Assembly: GCA_023212725.1 (NCBI GenBank)
Contig: JALBYF010000073.1
Location: 22,568 to 86,567, forward strand
Direction: 5' to 3'
DNA length: 64,000 nt
Origin: Tranzscheliella williamsii
Taxonomy: Eukaryota > Basidiomycota > Ustilaginomycetes > Ustilaginales > Ustilaginaceae
The notes below the pieces were generated by a model. The model saw only the letters and a program-made list of their open reading frames with translations. It did no database searches and was not told the DNA's origin. The position numbers were made by a program, and so were the translations under genes. Each line of letters begins with the position of its first letter. Position 1 is the first letter of the stretch. Of this stretch, positions 49,838 to 60,617 are shown piece after piece.

Positions 49838-52783
49838 CGTATGTTCAGCGTCCTAGATAGAGACACGCCAATCCACACAATGTTCTAGTAGAGGCAAACA
49901 ATACAAACCTGCCTAGACCAGGATATCGATGTAAGAACGAGTATCGGATCGAAACGGAGGGCTTTCTGCCGATTGTGGTGAGCTGTGGGATTGTGACCGT
50001 AGAAGCACCAAGGCCTTATAATAGAAGGGTCGGCTGAACCGGCACAAGCTTGAAATGAACGCTGACGCCCAATGTGATGCGAGAAACTCGACGAACAGCA
50101 CTGGGCTAGCTAGGCGGTCGTTGACTATGTGAAGCGATGCTGGCCTGAGGGCGACGACTCTAGATTCGAATGGCAGGACAACGACATCAAATCCGGGTGA
50201 CAGCTCAAGCTTAGCAGGAGCAGTGGACCAAGATGCTCCAGATTGAATCTACTCGACGGATCGACCAACGGCGATGCTGTGACACCGTGTCGTGTCGCGT
50301 TATGCCGGATTGAAGTGGTTGCGAGCTGCGCAAGGCCAGGGGGCTGGGCCCTAAGAGAAAAAAGCCTGTGCGCCTTGGTCTCTTGACAGGCGGTTGATAA
50401 CGTCGGCCAAAAAAGAAGAACGTCGACACGTTAGACGTTTTGCGGGACGGCCGGCTGGTAGGCTTAGGAGAAGTGCACAGTACGGCGCATGCGCAGAGGG
50501 AAGGGTGGGGATGGTGTCAATGAAGCAAAGTCAAAAGGAGCAACCACCGGGTTCTGCGATTCCCGCCTTTTCACTATCAATGTGATCTTTGCCTGCTGGA
50601 GGGATACACAATTGAGGCAACGAATGAGGCACCGGTACCGACCCGGGGCCACGGTCGCTGAGCAGGCGCCCGTTATACTCGGTAGTCGACTGGGTTTGTA
50701 CTTCCAAAGTAGGAATGCTCGGCTGTGAATTAATAGATTAGCTTGTCGCTCAGGATGTGCGCAAGTGCGACGTGTTTCCAAGCAAATTGCCTTAATTCAA
50801 TCTTGAAAGCCCGGAATCCCGACTTGGCCAGGGTGTGCACTATAACTGTGAAGGAGTTCGAAAAGCACACATCACAGGTCAGATGCGGAGAGTAAATCCA
50901 AGTTGCACTAATGAAGAGGCCGACAAGTGTACCAGTACAATCAGGGCGGGTAAGCTCGCAGCGACGTAACGTATCGGCATGCACGCGCACACGCTCCCCT
51001 ACGCTCCCATACGCAAGCTTTTCCATATGCACGCACTCACATACGCAAGCCACGATGTTTGCTGTGCCGGCGAATGGGCTTACGTGTCGTTTCTGTGGCA
51101 CAGCCAATCGACAGTAAGGCAACAACTGATGCTCAGATTGCCGCTCGACGACCCAGCATTCATAGTCGTCCGCTCGAGCTAAACGCAGTGGTTTTCTGGA
51201 AAATCCTTGTAAGCTGACATCAACCGAGCCAATATGGAGGAGAGGATGGTTATATTGGTGGGCGGAATCAATTCGCCGCGTAACACGCCGCAATAGGGAA
51301 GGGGACGACAAGACGGGTAGAGGCATAGACCATTTGAGGTTACAAGCTGTGTCTGCGCAGCAAGCTCTGCTGGCCTTATTCGTATGTTCTTCGACCGAGT
51401 TTCGTAGGTTATCAAATGGCATTAGCCTGAAATAGACAACAGGGTCCATGGCCTGGTCGGGTTTATGGCTGGACCCAAGGGTCCTTTGCGCCACCTGTCT
51501 CAATCTTTTCCCGTTGATGAAAATCGTTCTCACAAACTTTAGCTGCACACGCCGGCCCGACGCGTCTGCACACGTACGTCTGTGCGAGCGGGCACTAAAC
51601 CCCGGTTCTACGAGAACTGTATTAAGGGCCCCAACCCTTACAAGCTCGCTTGCGGCGATTGCACACGTAGCTGCGTTCGGCATTCGCGCATACCCTCGCC
51701 TTACCAGCAGAAGTTATATACGATTCATTAACCCGTGTTTTGGATCCCGGTACTATAGTACCTTTTAACTTGTTCCTTCCTATGTCTCGGCACACAACCC
51801 TCCAACTCGCGAGCTTGGCCCGCCATATTTGGAGTAGTTCGCCGAACATTCGTTTGCCTTCGGAAAAAAATCGTTGCAATACTACAAAAGTATTGTCTGC
51901 TAGCAGCTGACGCACTTTCCAGTAGTGATACGTTGCACACGCAGTCACCGGCCGAAGAAGCGAACGAGATGTGTGGTTCGTGCTTACAAGTACCTAAATG
52001 TGTTGCAATACAGTTTGAAGGCTACCAGCTGCGAAGTCCCTCCTTCTCGCCAGGTTACCGCCACCCTGGAGATCGAGAGATGGTCAGCAGCCGAACGTGC
52101 TGATGTGCTGGACACGTCGCTGGATGTCGGCACTCAATCCTTTCGAAAGACGTTTTTTGGAGAGGCGTTCTTTCCGGAAACGGATCAGCGCGCTTTCGTC
52201 GGAGCTCGCGGATGTGCGCAAAACTGCGCTCAAACGCGGTGACAAGCGGATAAAGGTAAGAATAGAAAAGAGTTCCCCACCGATACAAACTGTCAGAAGT
52301 CCCGTACGTCACGCTGCGGTGCCGCCTTGCGTCGGCTTAGTTAATATTTTTATTTTTATCACGGCATCGATGATCTGTGAGCTAAGTAACAGATACAAGC
52401 GTGGCTCTGAAGAACGCTCAGAGGCTCTCAAGGGATGGTTCCCCTTGGGTGTGCTCGCCTATGTAGACTTACGGAACTTGCGGTCATTGTGAAAGAAACG
52501 GGCAGGGCTGCCCCTCAGCTATAAGGAGTTTCGTTTCCTATAGTCTCTAGGACGTGGCAAGCCGCCAGCCACCTTTAGACACGGCAGGAAAACGGCCAGG
52601 ACGCGCCCTCGGTAGTGACAAGCGATGCGGCTTCATTACCAGATGTAATAACAACAGATGGGGGGATATGAGCTTGTTTGACAACATCATCTGCAATGGT
52701 GAAAGTGTAAGGCGACAGGAACATGGGGGATCATGTAATGGCACCGCTGTCGGGAAAGGTCGACGGGTCGATACGTATCGAAC
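49838..52783. other. Gene-poor region upstream of WC-2
   Basis: 2.9 kb between the WC-2 5' end and the UBX protein 3' end. One longer open frame lies at 50730-51683 on the minus strand and is listed separately. Around 50978-51055 short TACGCAAGC/ACGCACAC-like words recur. No RNA gene signature was seen. Confidence 0.5.
50730..51683 (-). other. Open frame of 317 codons, coding status doubtful
   Basis: An ATG-led frame on the minus strand, same orientation as WC-2, inside its long upstream region. It has 14 scattered cysteines, no signal peptide, no domain I recognise and a composition like translated non-coding DNA. It could be chance, a species-specific gene, or part of a long upstream transcript. 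Confidence 0.2.
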
Positions 52784-54514
52784 TCAGAATTCTGAGCCGT
52801 CTGAATCAGTCTCGCCTTCGCCAGCGCTGTTCGGTTTGTCTCCCAGTACAGTGCCTTCGACAATGAGGCTGGCGCTGGGACTTAGCCCGTCGACGTCCGC
52901 AAGAGCCTTGTCTGCCATCTCAGATGCATCGATCTTCCTTCTTGGATAGCCGGTAACCAGGCTGAAACGGTAGGTGTGCTCGTAAGCTTCGGGCTTGTCG
53001 GCCGGAATCATGGAAGCCGCCTCTGCCTGCACGGAAGCCGTTTCGACAAAGGCAAAAACCATCTCCAATTTATCTTCCGGGGCAAATCGTCTGGTGAGGC
53101 TCTTTCCACTCGGGAGGCGGAAGGTGAGACGGACGCAGGCAGCTGATGCCGCCGGTTCTGGCGAGACGAGCTGTCTTGCTGCCCAAAGCTGCCACGCTCG
53201 CTTTTGCCGTTGCGACGTCTCCTTGCGCTCCTGCTCAGTTCGAAGCCGAAGCGCTGCCTCTGCTTTTAGGCGCTCTTCCTCACGCCTCTTGGCAACACGT
53301 TCAGCATCGCGCTTACTGGCCTCGAGATACGCTCGATCCTGTTCGGCCTTTAGTTGGCGTTCGAGTTCACGTCGACGCTGCTCGGATCGTAGCCGATCAA
53401 GATAGCTGCGGGTTCGCGGGAGGAGCACATCAGATATGTGTGAAGCGATAGTGGAAGCTGAGGTGGCCGAAAGAGGCGATCCCTCTAGACGAGACAGGAC
53501 CGCTGGACGCGGCGAGGCTGTAGATGCAGTGGCAGAGCTAGAAGCTAGACCTCTCCTGTTGTTTGTTCGTGCCGGTTGTAATGCAATAAAGGCGATGAAA
53601 GGATAAGTGCTGGCCTGGAGCGTCGTTGCGACTTGATACGCTTCGCGTTCCTGTACATCGCCGCCCCATACAACAAAATCGTCCCTCGAAAGTAGACCTA
53701 CCAGATCCGGATCCAAGAGAGTCGTCTGTTTGAACTTCTCAACGTCGCCGTGCTCGCGGCTGACGAGGACAACAGCAAGTATCTTTATTTGCTCTTTGGC
53801 CGTTTTCAGTGCATCTGTATAGCCACCAACAAAAAAAGGCGGGAGGCGCTTCCTCGTGAATGCTCCCTGCTGCTCCTCAGGTGCCTGCAAACCGGTAGCA
53901 GCAGCAGAAGAGGGCCGTGAAACTGTGCCGCCAGTCTCCTTTTCTAGATCAGCAATAAATCTCTCAGCGCAGATGCGCGGATCTATGTAGCTTATACTTC
54001 TCGACTGCCCAGGGGAAGTCCCGCCGAACAGTCCAGGGAACAGGTACTTGAGCCGCAGGATCCTAGCCAGGAAAAGGAGGAGAGACCCGGCTATTGAAAA
54101 GGGAAAGGTGAGCGCCGACCAGATCATCTGCCCGAGGCCTAGCGTAGTACCAGATGCTTGTCTGTTGTTCGGGAAGAGCCCAGCGCCGCCGGGAGATCTG
54201 CTCGGCGCGCCGGAGCCCTGTCCTGACGCATTCAGAAGCGGGGCTGATGCGGCGTCATCGAAGCTCATTCCCTCAGTGCGGTCGGCACCCTGGGCGAATG
54301 ATCGAGCGATGGTTTCGTCATCGGCACCACTGCGCCTCCGTTCAGCAGCATTGTCATCTTCGATCAGTTTCGCCGCTCGATTGATGTTCCAGCCTTCAAC
54401 TTCGAGCAGCGTCGCCAGCATATCGTCGTCAGGCGGATCTGTTCGGGAAGCCTGTAGCATAGCTCGCAAGCTCGCTATAGCATTCTGCTGGTCACTCGAC
54501 CGCGGGCTCGACAT
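52784..54514 (-). CDS. UBX-domain protein, UBXD8/FAF2 (yeast Ubx2/Ubx3-type)
   Basis: 576 codons from the ATG at 54514 (MSSPRSSDQQNAIASLRAML); the longer in-frame start at 54748 adds non-domain sequence. A UBA-like helical bundle covers ~30-52 (ATLLEVEGWNINRAAKLIED). A hydrophobic hairpin lies at ~127-165 (MIWSALTFPFSIAGSLLLFL). The thioredoxin-like UAS domain follows at ~175-330, a Glu/Arg-rich coiled coil at ~385-450 and a UBX domain from ~470 (VRLTFRLPSGKSLTRRFAPE). This order is that of FAF2/UBXD8, an ER and lipid-droplet hairpin protein that recruits Cdc48/p97 to ubiquitinated substrates in ER-associated degradation. Confidence 0.9.
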   Translation of the reverse strand: MSSPRSSDQQNAIASLRAMLQASRTDPPDDDMLATLLEVEGWNINRAAKLIEDDNAAERRRSGADDETIARSFAQGADRTEGMSFDDAASAPLLNASGQGSGAPSRSPGGAGLFPNNRQASGTTLGLGQMIWSALTFPFSIAGSLLLFLARILRLKYLFPGLFGGTSPGQSRSISYIDPRICAERFIADLEKETGGTVSRPSSAAATGLQAPEEQQGAFTRKRLPPFFVGGYTDALKTAKEQIKILAVVLVSREHGDVEKFKQTTLLDPDLVGLLSRDDFVVWGGDVQEREAYQVATTLQASTYPFIAFIALQPARTNNRRGLASSSATASTASPRPAVLSRLEGSPLSATSASTIASHISDVLLPRTRSYLDRLRSEQRRRELERQLKAEQDRAYLEASKRDAERVAKRREEERLKAEAALRLRTEQERKETSQRQKRAWQLWAARQLVSPEPAASAACVRLTFRLPSGKSLTRRFAPEDKLEMVFAFVETASVQAEAASMIPADKPEAYEHTYRFSLVTGYPRRKIDASEMADKALADVDGLSPSASLIVEGTVLGDKPNSAGEGETDSDGSEF

Positions 54515-55033
54515 TCTGACCCGTTTGAACAACGACAGATGTTCTCTCCTTGACGATGGCGTGAACGTTTCAATGAGTATGATGTACACGCGTATAGATG
54601 TGAGACCACCGTTCCTTGCGCGGCGGTGCAACGCTGTGTAAAACGAGAACGAGAACGTCAAACTACAGCGAATGGCGAATCTGTGATACTTCTGGAAGAA
54701 CTTGGTAGAGAAGTCAATATATGCTATCGATGTGGGTTGTATGCTCATCGAACTCAGCGGAATGGGACAGCATTCGAATGCTCGAAAGGGAAGGGTCCAA
54801 AGGGTGGCTCGTGTGTCGCTTCGGAACCCGGAGAACGATGCAGAATCATGTTAGAGTTCGGTCTACACGCACGAAAATCACAGAAAAAAGTCGAAGCGAA
54901 AATTTCCTCGGACTGAAGGCCTTGTGTCGACTTCTTGCTCACTTGTTGCGCTCCACCATACTCACGCTGAACTGCCCTATCACCGCTGAAGCGTCTCAGA
55001 GAGGCGACGCTGGAGTGGGCCTTGGCATCAAAG
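54515..55033. promoter_or_regulatory. Shared divergent region, UBX protein (-) and PWP2 (+)
   Basis: 519 bp, no other gene seen. A related heptamer, TGTTAGA, lies at 54849 in PWP2 sense, ~180 bp upstream of its ATG. Confidence 0.5.
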
Positions 55034-57967
55034 ATGAAGTCGTCCTTCAAGTTCTCCAACCTGTGCGGCACGGTTTATCAAGGGGGCAATGTCGTCTTCT
55101 CCGCTGACGGCGACTCGATCTACTCTCCAGTAGGCAATCGACTTTCGATCTTTGACCTTGTCCGTAACACATCAACCACGCTACCCTTTGAGACGAGGAA
55201 GCCCATTGCCAGGGTAGCGCTGTCGCCTGCTAATAAGGCGATAGTGCTTGTCGCCGATGAGGATGGTCGAGCTCTGCTGATAAACACCGTGCGCAGATCC
55301 ATCTTGGCGCACATGAACTTCAAGAGGCCTCTTCGCGACGCGCAATTCTCCAACGATGGCAAGTTCCTTGCAGTGACCTATGACAATCAGATCAAGGTCT
55401 GGAAGACGCCGTCTCATCTCGCCCGAGAGTTCGCGCCTTTTCTTCTTCACCGTACTTACACTGGACACTACGACAACGTTCTAAGCATAAGATGGACGCA
55501 AAACAGCAGGTAAGTGAGATCCTTTTGCGACTGGAGTAGAGACAGCTATCCCAGGACATATGATCCCAAGATGCTTCCAAAAAACAAACTGATTTAATGA
55601 GTCCGCTGACTAATAGCGGAGAACTAAACCTGTCTGAGGAACATGTCTGGTGCTGAAACTTCTCCGGCTCCCTTCCCGTAGCTAGCGCCTTTCGACTACA
55701 GTTACTGACCGAACTGACCTTGCGCACTGTATCACAGATTTTTTATCACGACGTCTAAAGATATGACAGCGCGGCTTTACTCATTGGACCAGGTGGACGG
55801 CTTCCGGCCAAAGACCTTCACGGGGCACCGCGATGCAGTAATTGCAGCATACTTTTCCAAAGACGAGAAGACGATCTATACGGTATCTCGAGACGGTGCT
55901 TGCTTCACATGGAGAGGCAAGCAGAACGAGGAAGAAGACGACGAGAACATGCATGAAGATGCTGAAGATATGGTCAACGGTGCTGCGGCTCGAGTCGCCG
56001 GCAGTTCGTCCAAGCAGGCGGAGAATGCTGTAGGTCTGACGCGATGGGGAATCGCAAGCAAGAACTACTTTATGCAGACCGGTGCGAAAACGATTTGCTC
56101 CAGCTTCCATCAGCAAGGATCTCTGCTTGTCGTCGGCTTTTCCAATGGTGTCTTTGGACTGTGGGAAATGCCCGAATTCAACCAGATCCACTCGCTGAGT
56201 ATCAGCCAAGAAAAGATCACAAGTGTCGCTGTCAACGCGAGTGGTGAATGGCTGGCTTTCGGAGCCCACCACCTTGGTCAGCTTTTGGTTTGGGAATGGG
56301 CCAGCGAATCTTATATCTTAAAGCAGCAGGGACATTACTACGACATGAATACGGTGGCGTTTGCTTCGGATGGTGCTGTTGCTGCGACGGGCGGCGACGA
56401 CGGCAAGATCAAGCTGTGGAATACCAGCAGTGGATTCTGCACTGCGACCTTCTCGGAGCATTCAGCTGCCGTTTCCAGCATCGAGTTTGCCAAGCAAGGG
56501 CAGGTCTTGTTCAGTGCCAGTTTGGATGGTACGGTTCGGGCCTATGATCTGGTGCGGTATAGAAATTTCCGTACACTCACCAGTCCCGAGCCTGTTCAGT
56601 TCATCAGCTTGGCAGTGGACCCGTCAGGCGAGGTGGTCTGCGCTGGGAGTGCAGACACATTTGAGATATACATGTGGAGTGTACAGACAGGTAAGCTGCT
56701 GGACATTCTTTCCGGACACCAAGGCCCGGTCTCTGGACTCTCATTTAGTCCTGACGGCAGTGGCGTCCTGGCCAGTGTCAGTTGGGACAAAACGGTGCGG
56801 ACCTGGGAGGTCTTCCGAACTACCCAAAGCGTCGAAACGTTTACGCTGAATGCGGATGGACTGGCGGTTTCCTTCCGCCCAGACGGCCGAGAGATCTGCG
56901 CCTCTTCGCTGGATGGATATCTAGCGTTTTTCGACCCTCACGAAGGCAAGCAGTTAGCGGTGGTGGAGTGTCGACGTGACATCGCCGGTGGACGCAAGAC
57001 GGACGACAAGATCACACGACGCAATAACGCCAGTGGAGCATGCTTCACCACGGTCTGCTACAGTGCCGACGGTGGATGTGTGCTTGCTGGAGGCAATTCG
57101 AACTACATCTGCTTGTATGATGTCAAGGAAAGGGTGCTCCTTAAGAGATGGGAGATGACCAAGAATCTAGCGCTGGACGGCACCCAGGACAAACTGGACA
57201 GCCGAAGGGTGACGGCAGCCGGCGCTATCGATTTGGTGGATGATCGGGAAGACGAAGCTGAGCTGCTTGGCAGCGAGCGGGTGGATCGGTCTTTGCCAGG
57301 AGCGCAGCGGGGCGATGCCACCAAGCGTACCACTCGAGCCGTCTCGCGGGCCAAATGTGTCCGGTTCGCTCCAACAGGTCGGTCGTGGGCGGCAGCTTCG
57401 ACATCCGGCTTGCTGATCTATAGCCTGGACGAGCAGGCGGCGTTTGATCCGCTGGACCTTGATATGGATCTGACACCGCAGGCTGTGAGGGAGGCGTCCG
57501 AGCGGGGCGAGCACCTGCTTGCGCTTGTTGGTGCCTGTCGGCTGGGGGAGCGGCCCCTGATGGCGGAAGTGTACGAGCGGACAGCGGCGGAGGATATCGT
57601 GCTCGTCGCTCAGCAGCTGCCGCTGGTCCATCTCGGCAGTCTTCTGCGCCTGATCGCCGACCGGCTTCAGCCCAGCAGCGGCAGCCCGCACGTCGAGTTT
57701 CACCTGCGCTGGATCGCCGCGCTCTTCTCCTCGCGCGGCGCCGAAATCCGGTCCAAGGCCAGCACGGACTTTGCGCCAGTCCTGCGCGCCGTACAGATCG
57801 CCCTCAACGAACTGCGCGCCAACGTCAAACGGATCAGCGACGAGAACCTCTACTCTCTGCTCTACATCTGGAACGGCATCAACAGGCCCGACGGCGACAG
57901 CACCGCCAAGACCCACCCCGCCAACGCCGCTTTCAGCGTAGCTGGGATGGACGTCGATGTCCTCTGA
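55034..57967 (+). CDS. PWP2: PWP2/UTP1, WD-repeat subunit of the SSU processome
   Basis: Exon 1 is 55034-55509 and exon 2 is 55738-57967; the 228-bp intron has a GTAAGT donor and CACAG acceptor and splits an Arg codon (NSR|FFITTSKDMTARLYSLD). The product has 901 residues. The start MKSSFKFSNLCGTVYQGGN is nearly the canonical PWP2 N-terminus. Two beta-propellers of WD40 repeats fill ~10-640, with clear repeats such as GHYDNVLSIRWTQ, GHRDAVIAAYFS, GGDDGKIKLWNTSSG and GHQGPVSGLSFSPDGS. The PWP2-specific C-terminal helical domain occupies ~700-850. PWP2 nucleates the UTP-B complex on the 5' ETS for 18S rRNA processing. Confidence 0.97.
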
Positions 57968-58884
57968 GACGCCGCCTACCGTGGCTCGTCACCAGCACTA
58001 CTAGCATTTGGCCACACGCCTACGCATTGGGTTCTGTATCTGTTACTGCGCATCGCAACATCCCATGATAGCCACTTCCATCCATGAATCACAATCACAA
58101 TGCTGCCACTCCTCTCCACGTCCCAAACATATCCCCCTTCTGACAGGCCACGCAGTCAAGGCCAACGGGCTAGCCAGATCTCGTCACCGTGTTTGTTCAC
58201 TGGAGAGCAGGTGGTGTGTGCCGTCGTGTTAGCATGAGCCAGCAGGGCTAGTATGCAGAAGGTTTCTACTACGCCGTGACTGGGCGGGATAGTACTACTA
58301 GTCTAGCTGAGATACAGCTCGGCCAAGGGTGACGCATTGCGGCACAGCGCCAAGAAGCCACTTTGGGCAGTAAGTGGACCCCGGTTCGGGTTTGCCTTAT
58401 GCGCAAGTCACAGTCCTCATGGCTAGTGGCGAGAGCAAGCGCGGTAGCGCATTATCGCTTCAGAAATGCATGTTTCGCCAAAGAGGTACGCGTACGCAAT
58501 TGCAAAGTTTCGTCTGCATGCTCATGCAGGTAAATTCTGCGAAGGCCGACGCGTGAACCCTGGGGACCATCACTAACGTAATCACAATTAAATGCGAATG
58601 TGATTGACAATGGTGGGCCCAAGAGGCCGAGCCTGCTTCGGTTGGCGGTCACTTGGCGGTGTCTTGTGCTGAAGTTTGCGCAGTTCCTTGCTTTTCGTTG
58701 CGTTTTTGTCTTTGTCTTTTTTCTGTCGGAGCCCGAGTTGGATACTTGCGTGCGGCTTAGCATTCGCCGTTGCGCAGAGCCAGTCATTTGGCTTGGTTAG
58801 TCGAGCTCGCCGCTCTTCTTTCATGCGTTTTTGCCTTACCACCATCACCAGCGCCAGCGTCAGCGCCGTTAGGGGCCGGACTTA
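57968..58884. other. Intergenic region between PWP2 and the NAD(P)HX epimerase gene
   Basis: 0.9 kb. It holds overlapping AATCACA copies at 58087-58099 and an inverted pair, AATCACA (58580) with TGTGATT (58599). A T-rich tract at 58686-58730 precedes the next gene. No gene recognised. Confidence 0.5.
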
Positions 58885-59841
58885 TTGGCAAGGATACTCC
58901 ATGCCATTTGTCGCTTCACCTCTCCCATCTGCTCAGTATTTGACGTTGCCGTTTTGTTCGTGAGGACAGCGGCACGGTGTGTGTCCACCTCTAGGCGGCT
59001 CTTCTCCAGCTTCTCGACCGTCGCCTCGCCTCAACCAAGCATGGCAGCCGCACAGTCTGGCCCGTTGAGGCTGCGCTACCTCTCCGCCTCTGCTGCCCAG
59101 CAGATCGACAAGGAACTCATGTCTGAGTCTGGCGGGTTTTCCATCGATCAGCTCATGGAGTTGGCAGGTTTGTCCTGTGCCCAGGCCGTTTTCGAGTGCT
59201 ATCCTCCCCACAAGTACCCCAGCGTCCTCGTCGCCTGCGGTCCGGGCAACCAGGGCGGTGACGGTCTGGTGGCCGCTCGCCATCTCTACCACTTTGGCTA
59301 CGAGCCCATCATCTGGTACCCCAAGCAGGGCAAGACAGAGCTCTTTCATAGACTCAAGGTTCAACTCCACAATTTAGGCCTTACCTTTATCCAGCAGGAT
59401 GAGTTTGAAGACCATCTGGAAGACGCCGACGTGGTGTTGGACAGCGTCTTCGGGTTTTCTTTCCAGGGCGAAGTTCGAGACCCGTTCAAAACGCCGCTGG
59501 AAGCGCTCCAGTACGAGTCGAGGATCGAGTTCGAGATGCGCAAAAAGATGCCGCCTGTCGTTTCGGTCGATATTCCGAGTTCGTGGGATGTCGAGAAGGG
59601 CAACATCAACAAGGCCTTTACGCCCTCGGTGCTTGTAAGCCTCACCGCGCCCAAGCTCGGTTCGGCCGAGTTTCAGGGCCGTCATTTTCTCGGCGGCCGC
59701 TTCGTCCCGGAGAGCCTCGAGGCGCAGTTCGACCTCCAGCTGCCAGACTACCCGGGCGCCGAGCAAGTGGTCGAGATCACCGGCGCCCGTCCGCTCGCAG
59801 AGCAGGAGGCCGAGCTGCAGAGCGCCGCGACGTCCTCCTGA
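58885..59841 (+). CDS. NNR1: NAD(P)H-hydrate epimerase (NAXE/AIBP, YjeF-N domain)
   Basis: 318 codons from the ATG at 58885, or 266 from the in-frame ATG at 59041. The extra 52 residues contain many Arg and Ser and one Asp (RTAARCVSTSRRLFSSFS), a good mitochondrial presequence, while the shorter form starts MAAAQSGPLRLRYLSASAAQ. The YjeF N-terminal fold follows: AAQQIDKELM, the ELAG segment, ACGPGNQGGDGLVAARHL with the phosphate-binding Gly/Asp loop, DVVLDSVFGFSFQGEVR with the catalytic Asp, and VVSVDIPSSWDVEKG. The enzyme epimerises damaged NAD(P)HX so the dehydratase can repair it. Alternative starts could supply mitochondrial and cytosolic forms. Confidence 0.94.
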   Translation: MARILHAICRFTSPICSVFDVAVLFVRTAARCVSTSRRLFSSFSTVASPQPSMAAAQSGPLRLRYLSASAAQQIDKELMSESGGFSIDQLMELAGLSCAQAVFECYPPHKYPSVLVACGPGNQGGDGLVAARHLYHFGYEPIIWYPKQGKTELFHRLKVQLHNLGLTFIQQDEFEDHLEDADVVLDSVFGFSFQGEVRDPFKTPLEALQYESRIEFEMRKKMPPVVSVDIPSSWDVEKGNINKAFTPSVLVSLTAPKLGSAEFQGRHFLGGRFVPESLEAQFDLQLPDYPGAEQVVEITGARPLAEQEAELQSAATSS

Positions 59842-60617
59842 GCCTGCCTTGCAGTGCTGCCCTCGCTCCTCTTCTTTTTGGCTTTCTGGTCCGCTCTTCT
59901 GGCCGTGTTCGTCGTGAGGTGTAATATACGGTACTCTCCGTCACCCGAATGCATGCATACTCGTCGGTCCGAGGTAGCTTCAGCGTGTGGGCGCTGGCAA
60001 GCGCCGGTAAGTGTGTGCTCTGCTGAATGATGACGCGCGGGTTAGCGGCGGGGCGTCAGAAGCGCGCGCTGGGTGGGGCGGTGGGGCGGTGGGGCTGCGG
60101 GCGGCTTGGTCGACACGGGTAGGGCGGTGGCAAGCGTGCTTGGATGGTGTGCGGTGCTCAGCGCGCGTGCGCGCGGTGGACAAGCGCTGCAACGCCTCGC
60201 CGCACCCGTCGCGGATATGCAGGCGGACTGCCCATAGACGTCCGCCGGCAGTCCAGAGCAGCGCGTGCGTGGCCAGAGGCATGCAGGACCAGCCCGCCCC
60301 TCGCAATGGTCTCGCGTTCTGCACCCGTGCGCCGACGGGCAAGCCTGTCAGCGGTACCGACAACGAGACCCGACAACGAAGAGCTCGGCCTCCCGTTAGC
60401 AGGACATCTGCGTAGACAACTAACACTTGCGCTGTTCGGCGCACATGCATAGCTACTGATTTATGCGTGGCTTTCCCGTGAATCCAGTGGCATCTTCGAT
60501 GCGAGAATGCTCCTATTAGCCAGGTGACGAGACAGTGGACCCTATTCGTAACTACTATAACAGAGATAATAAGCTCGGCGGTTGTCGAGCGAGGAGGTAG
60601 GGGTGGGAAGGGGCCGG
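59842..60617. other. Convergent intergenic region, epimerase (+) and Rab GAP (-)
   Basis: 776 bp, GC-rich. Open frames on both strands are shadow-like and show no domain. Confidence 0.5.

Noticed and set aside
54515..54748. N-terminal extension of the UBX protein
   Set aside because: The family N-terminus (UBA) starts right after the internal Met at 54514; the extension has no domain.
55022..55033. TTG start four codons before the PWP2 ATG
   Set aside because: The ATG at 55034 gives the canonical PWP2 N-terminus.
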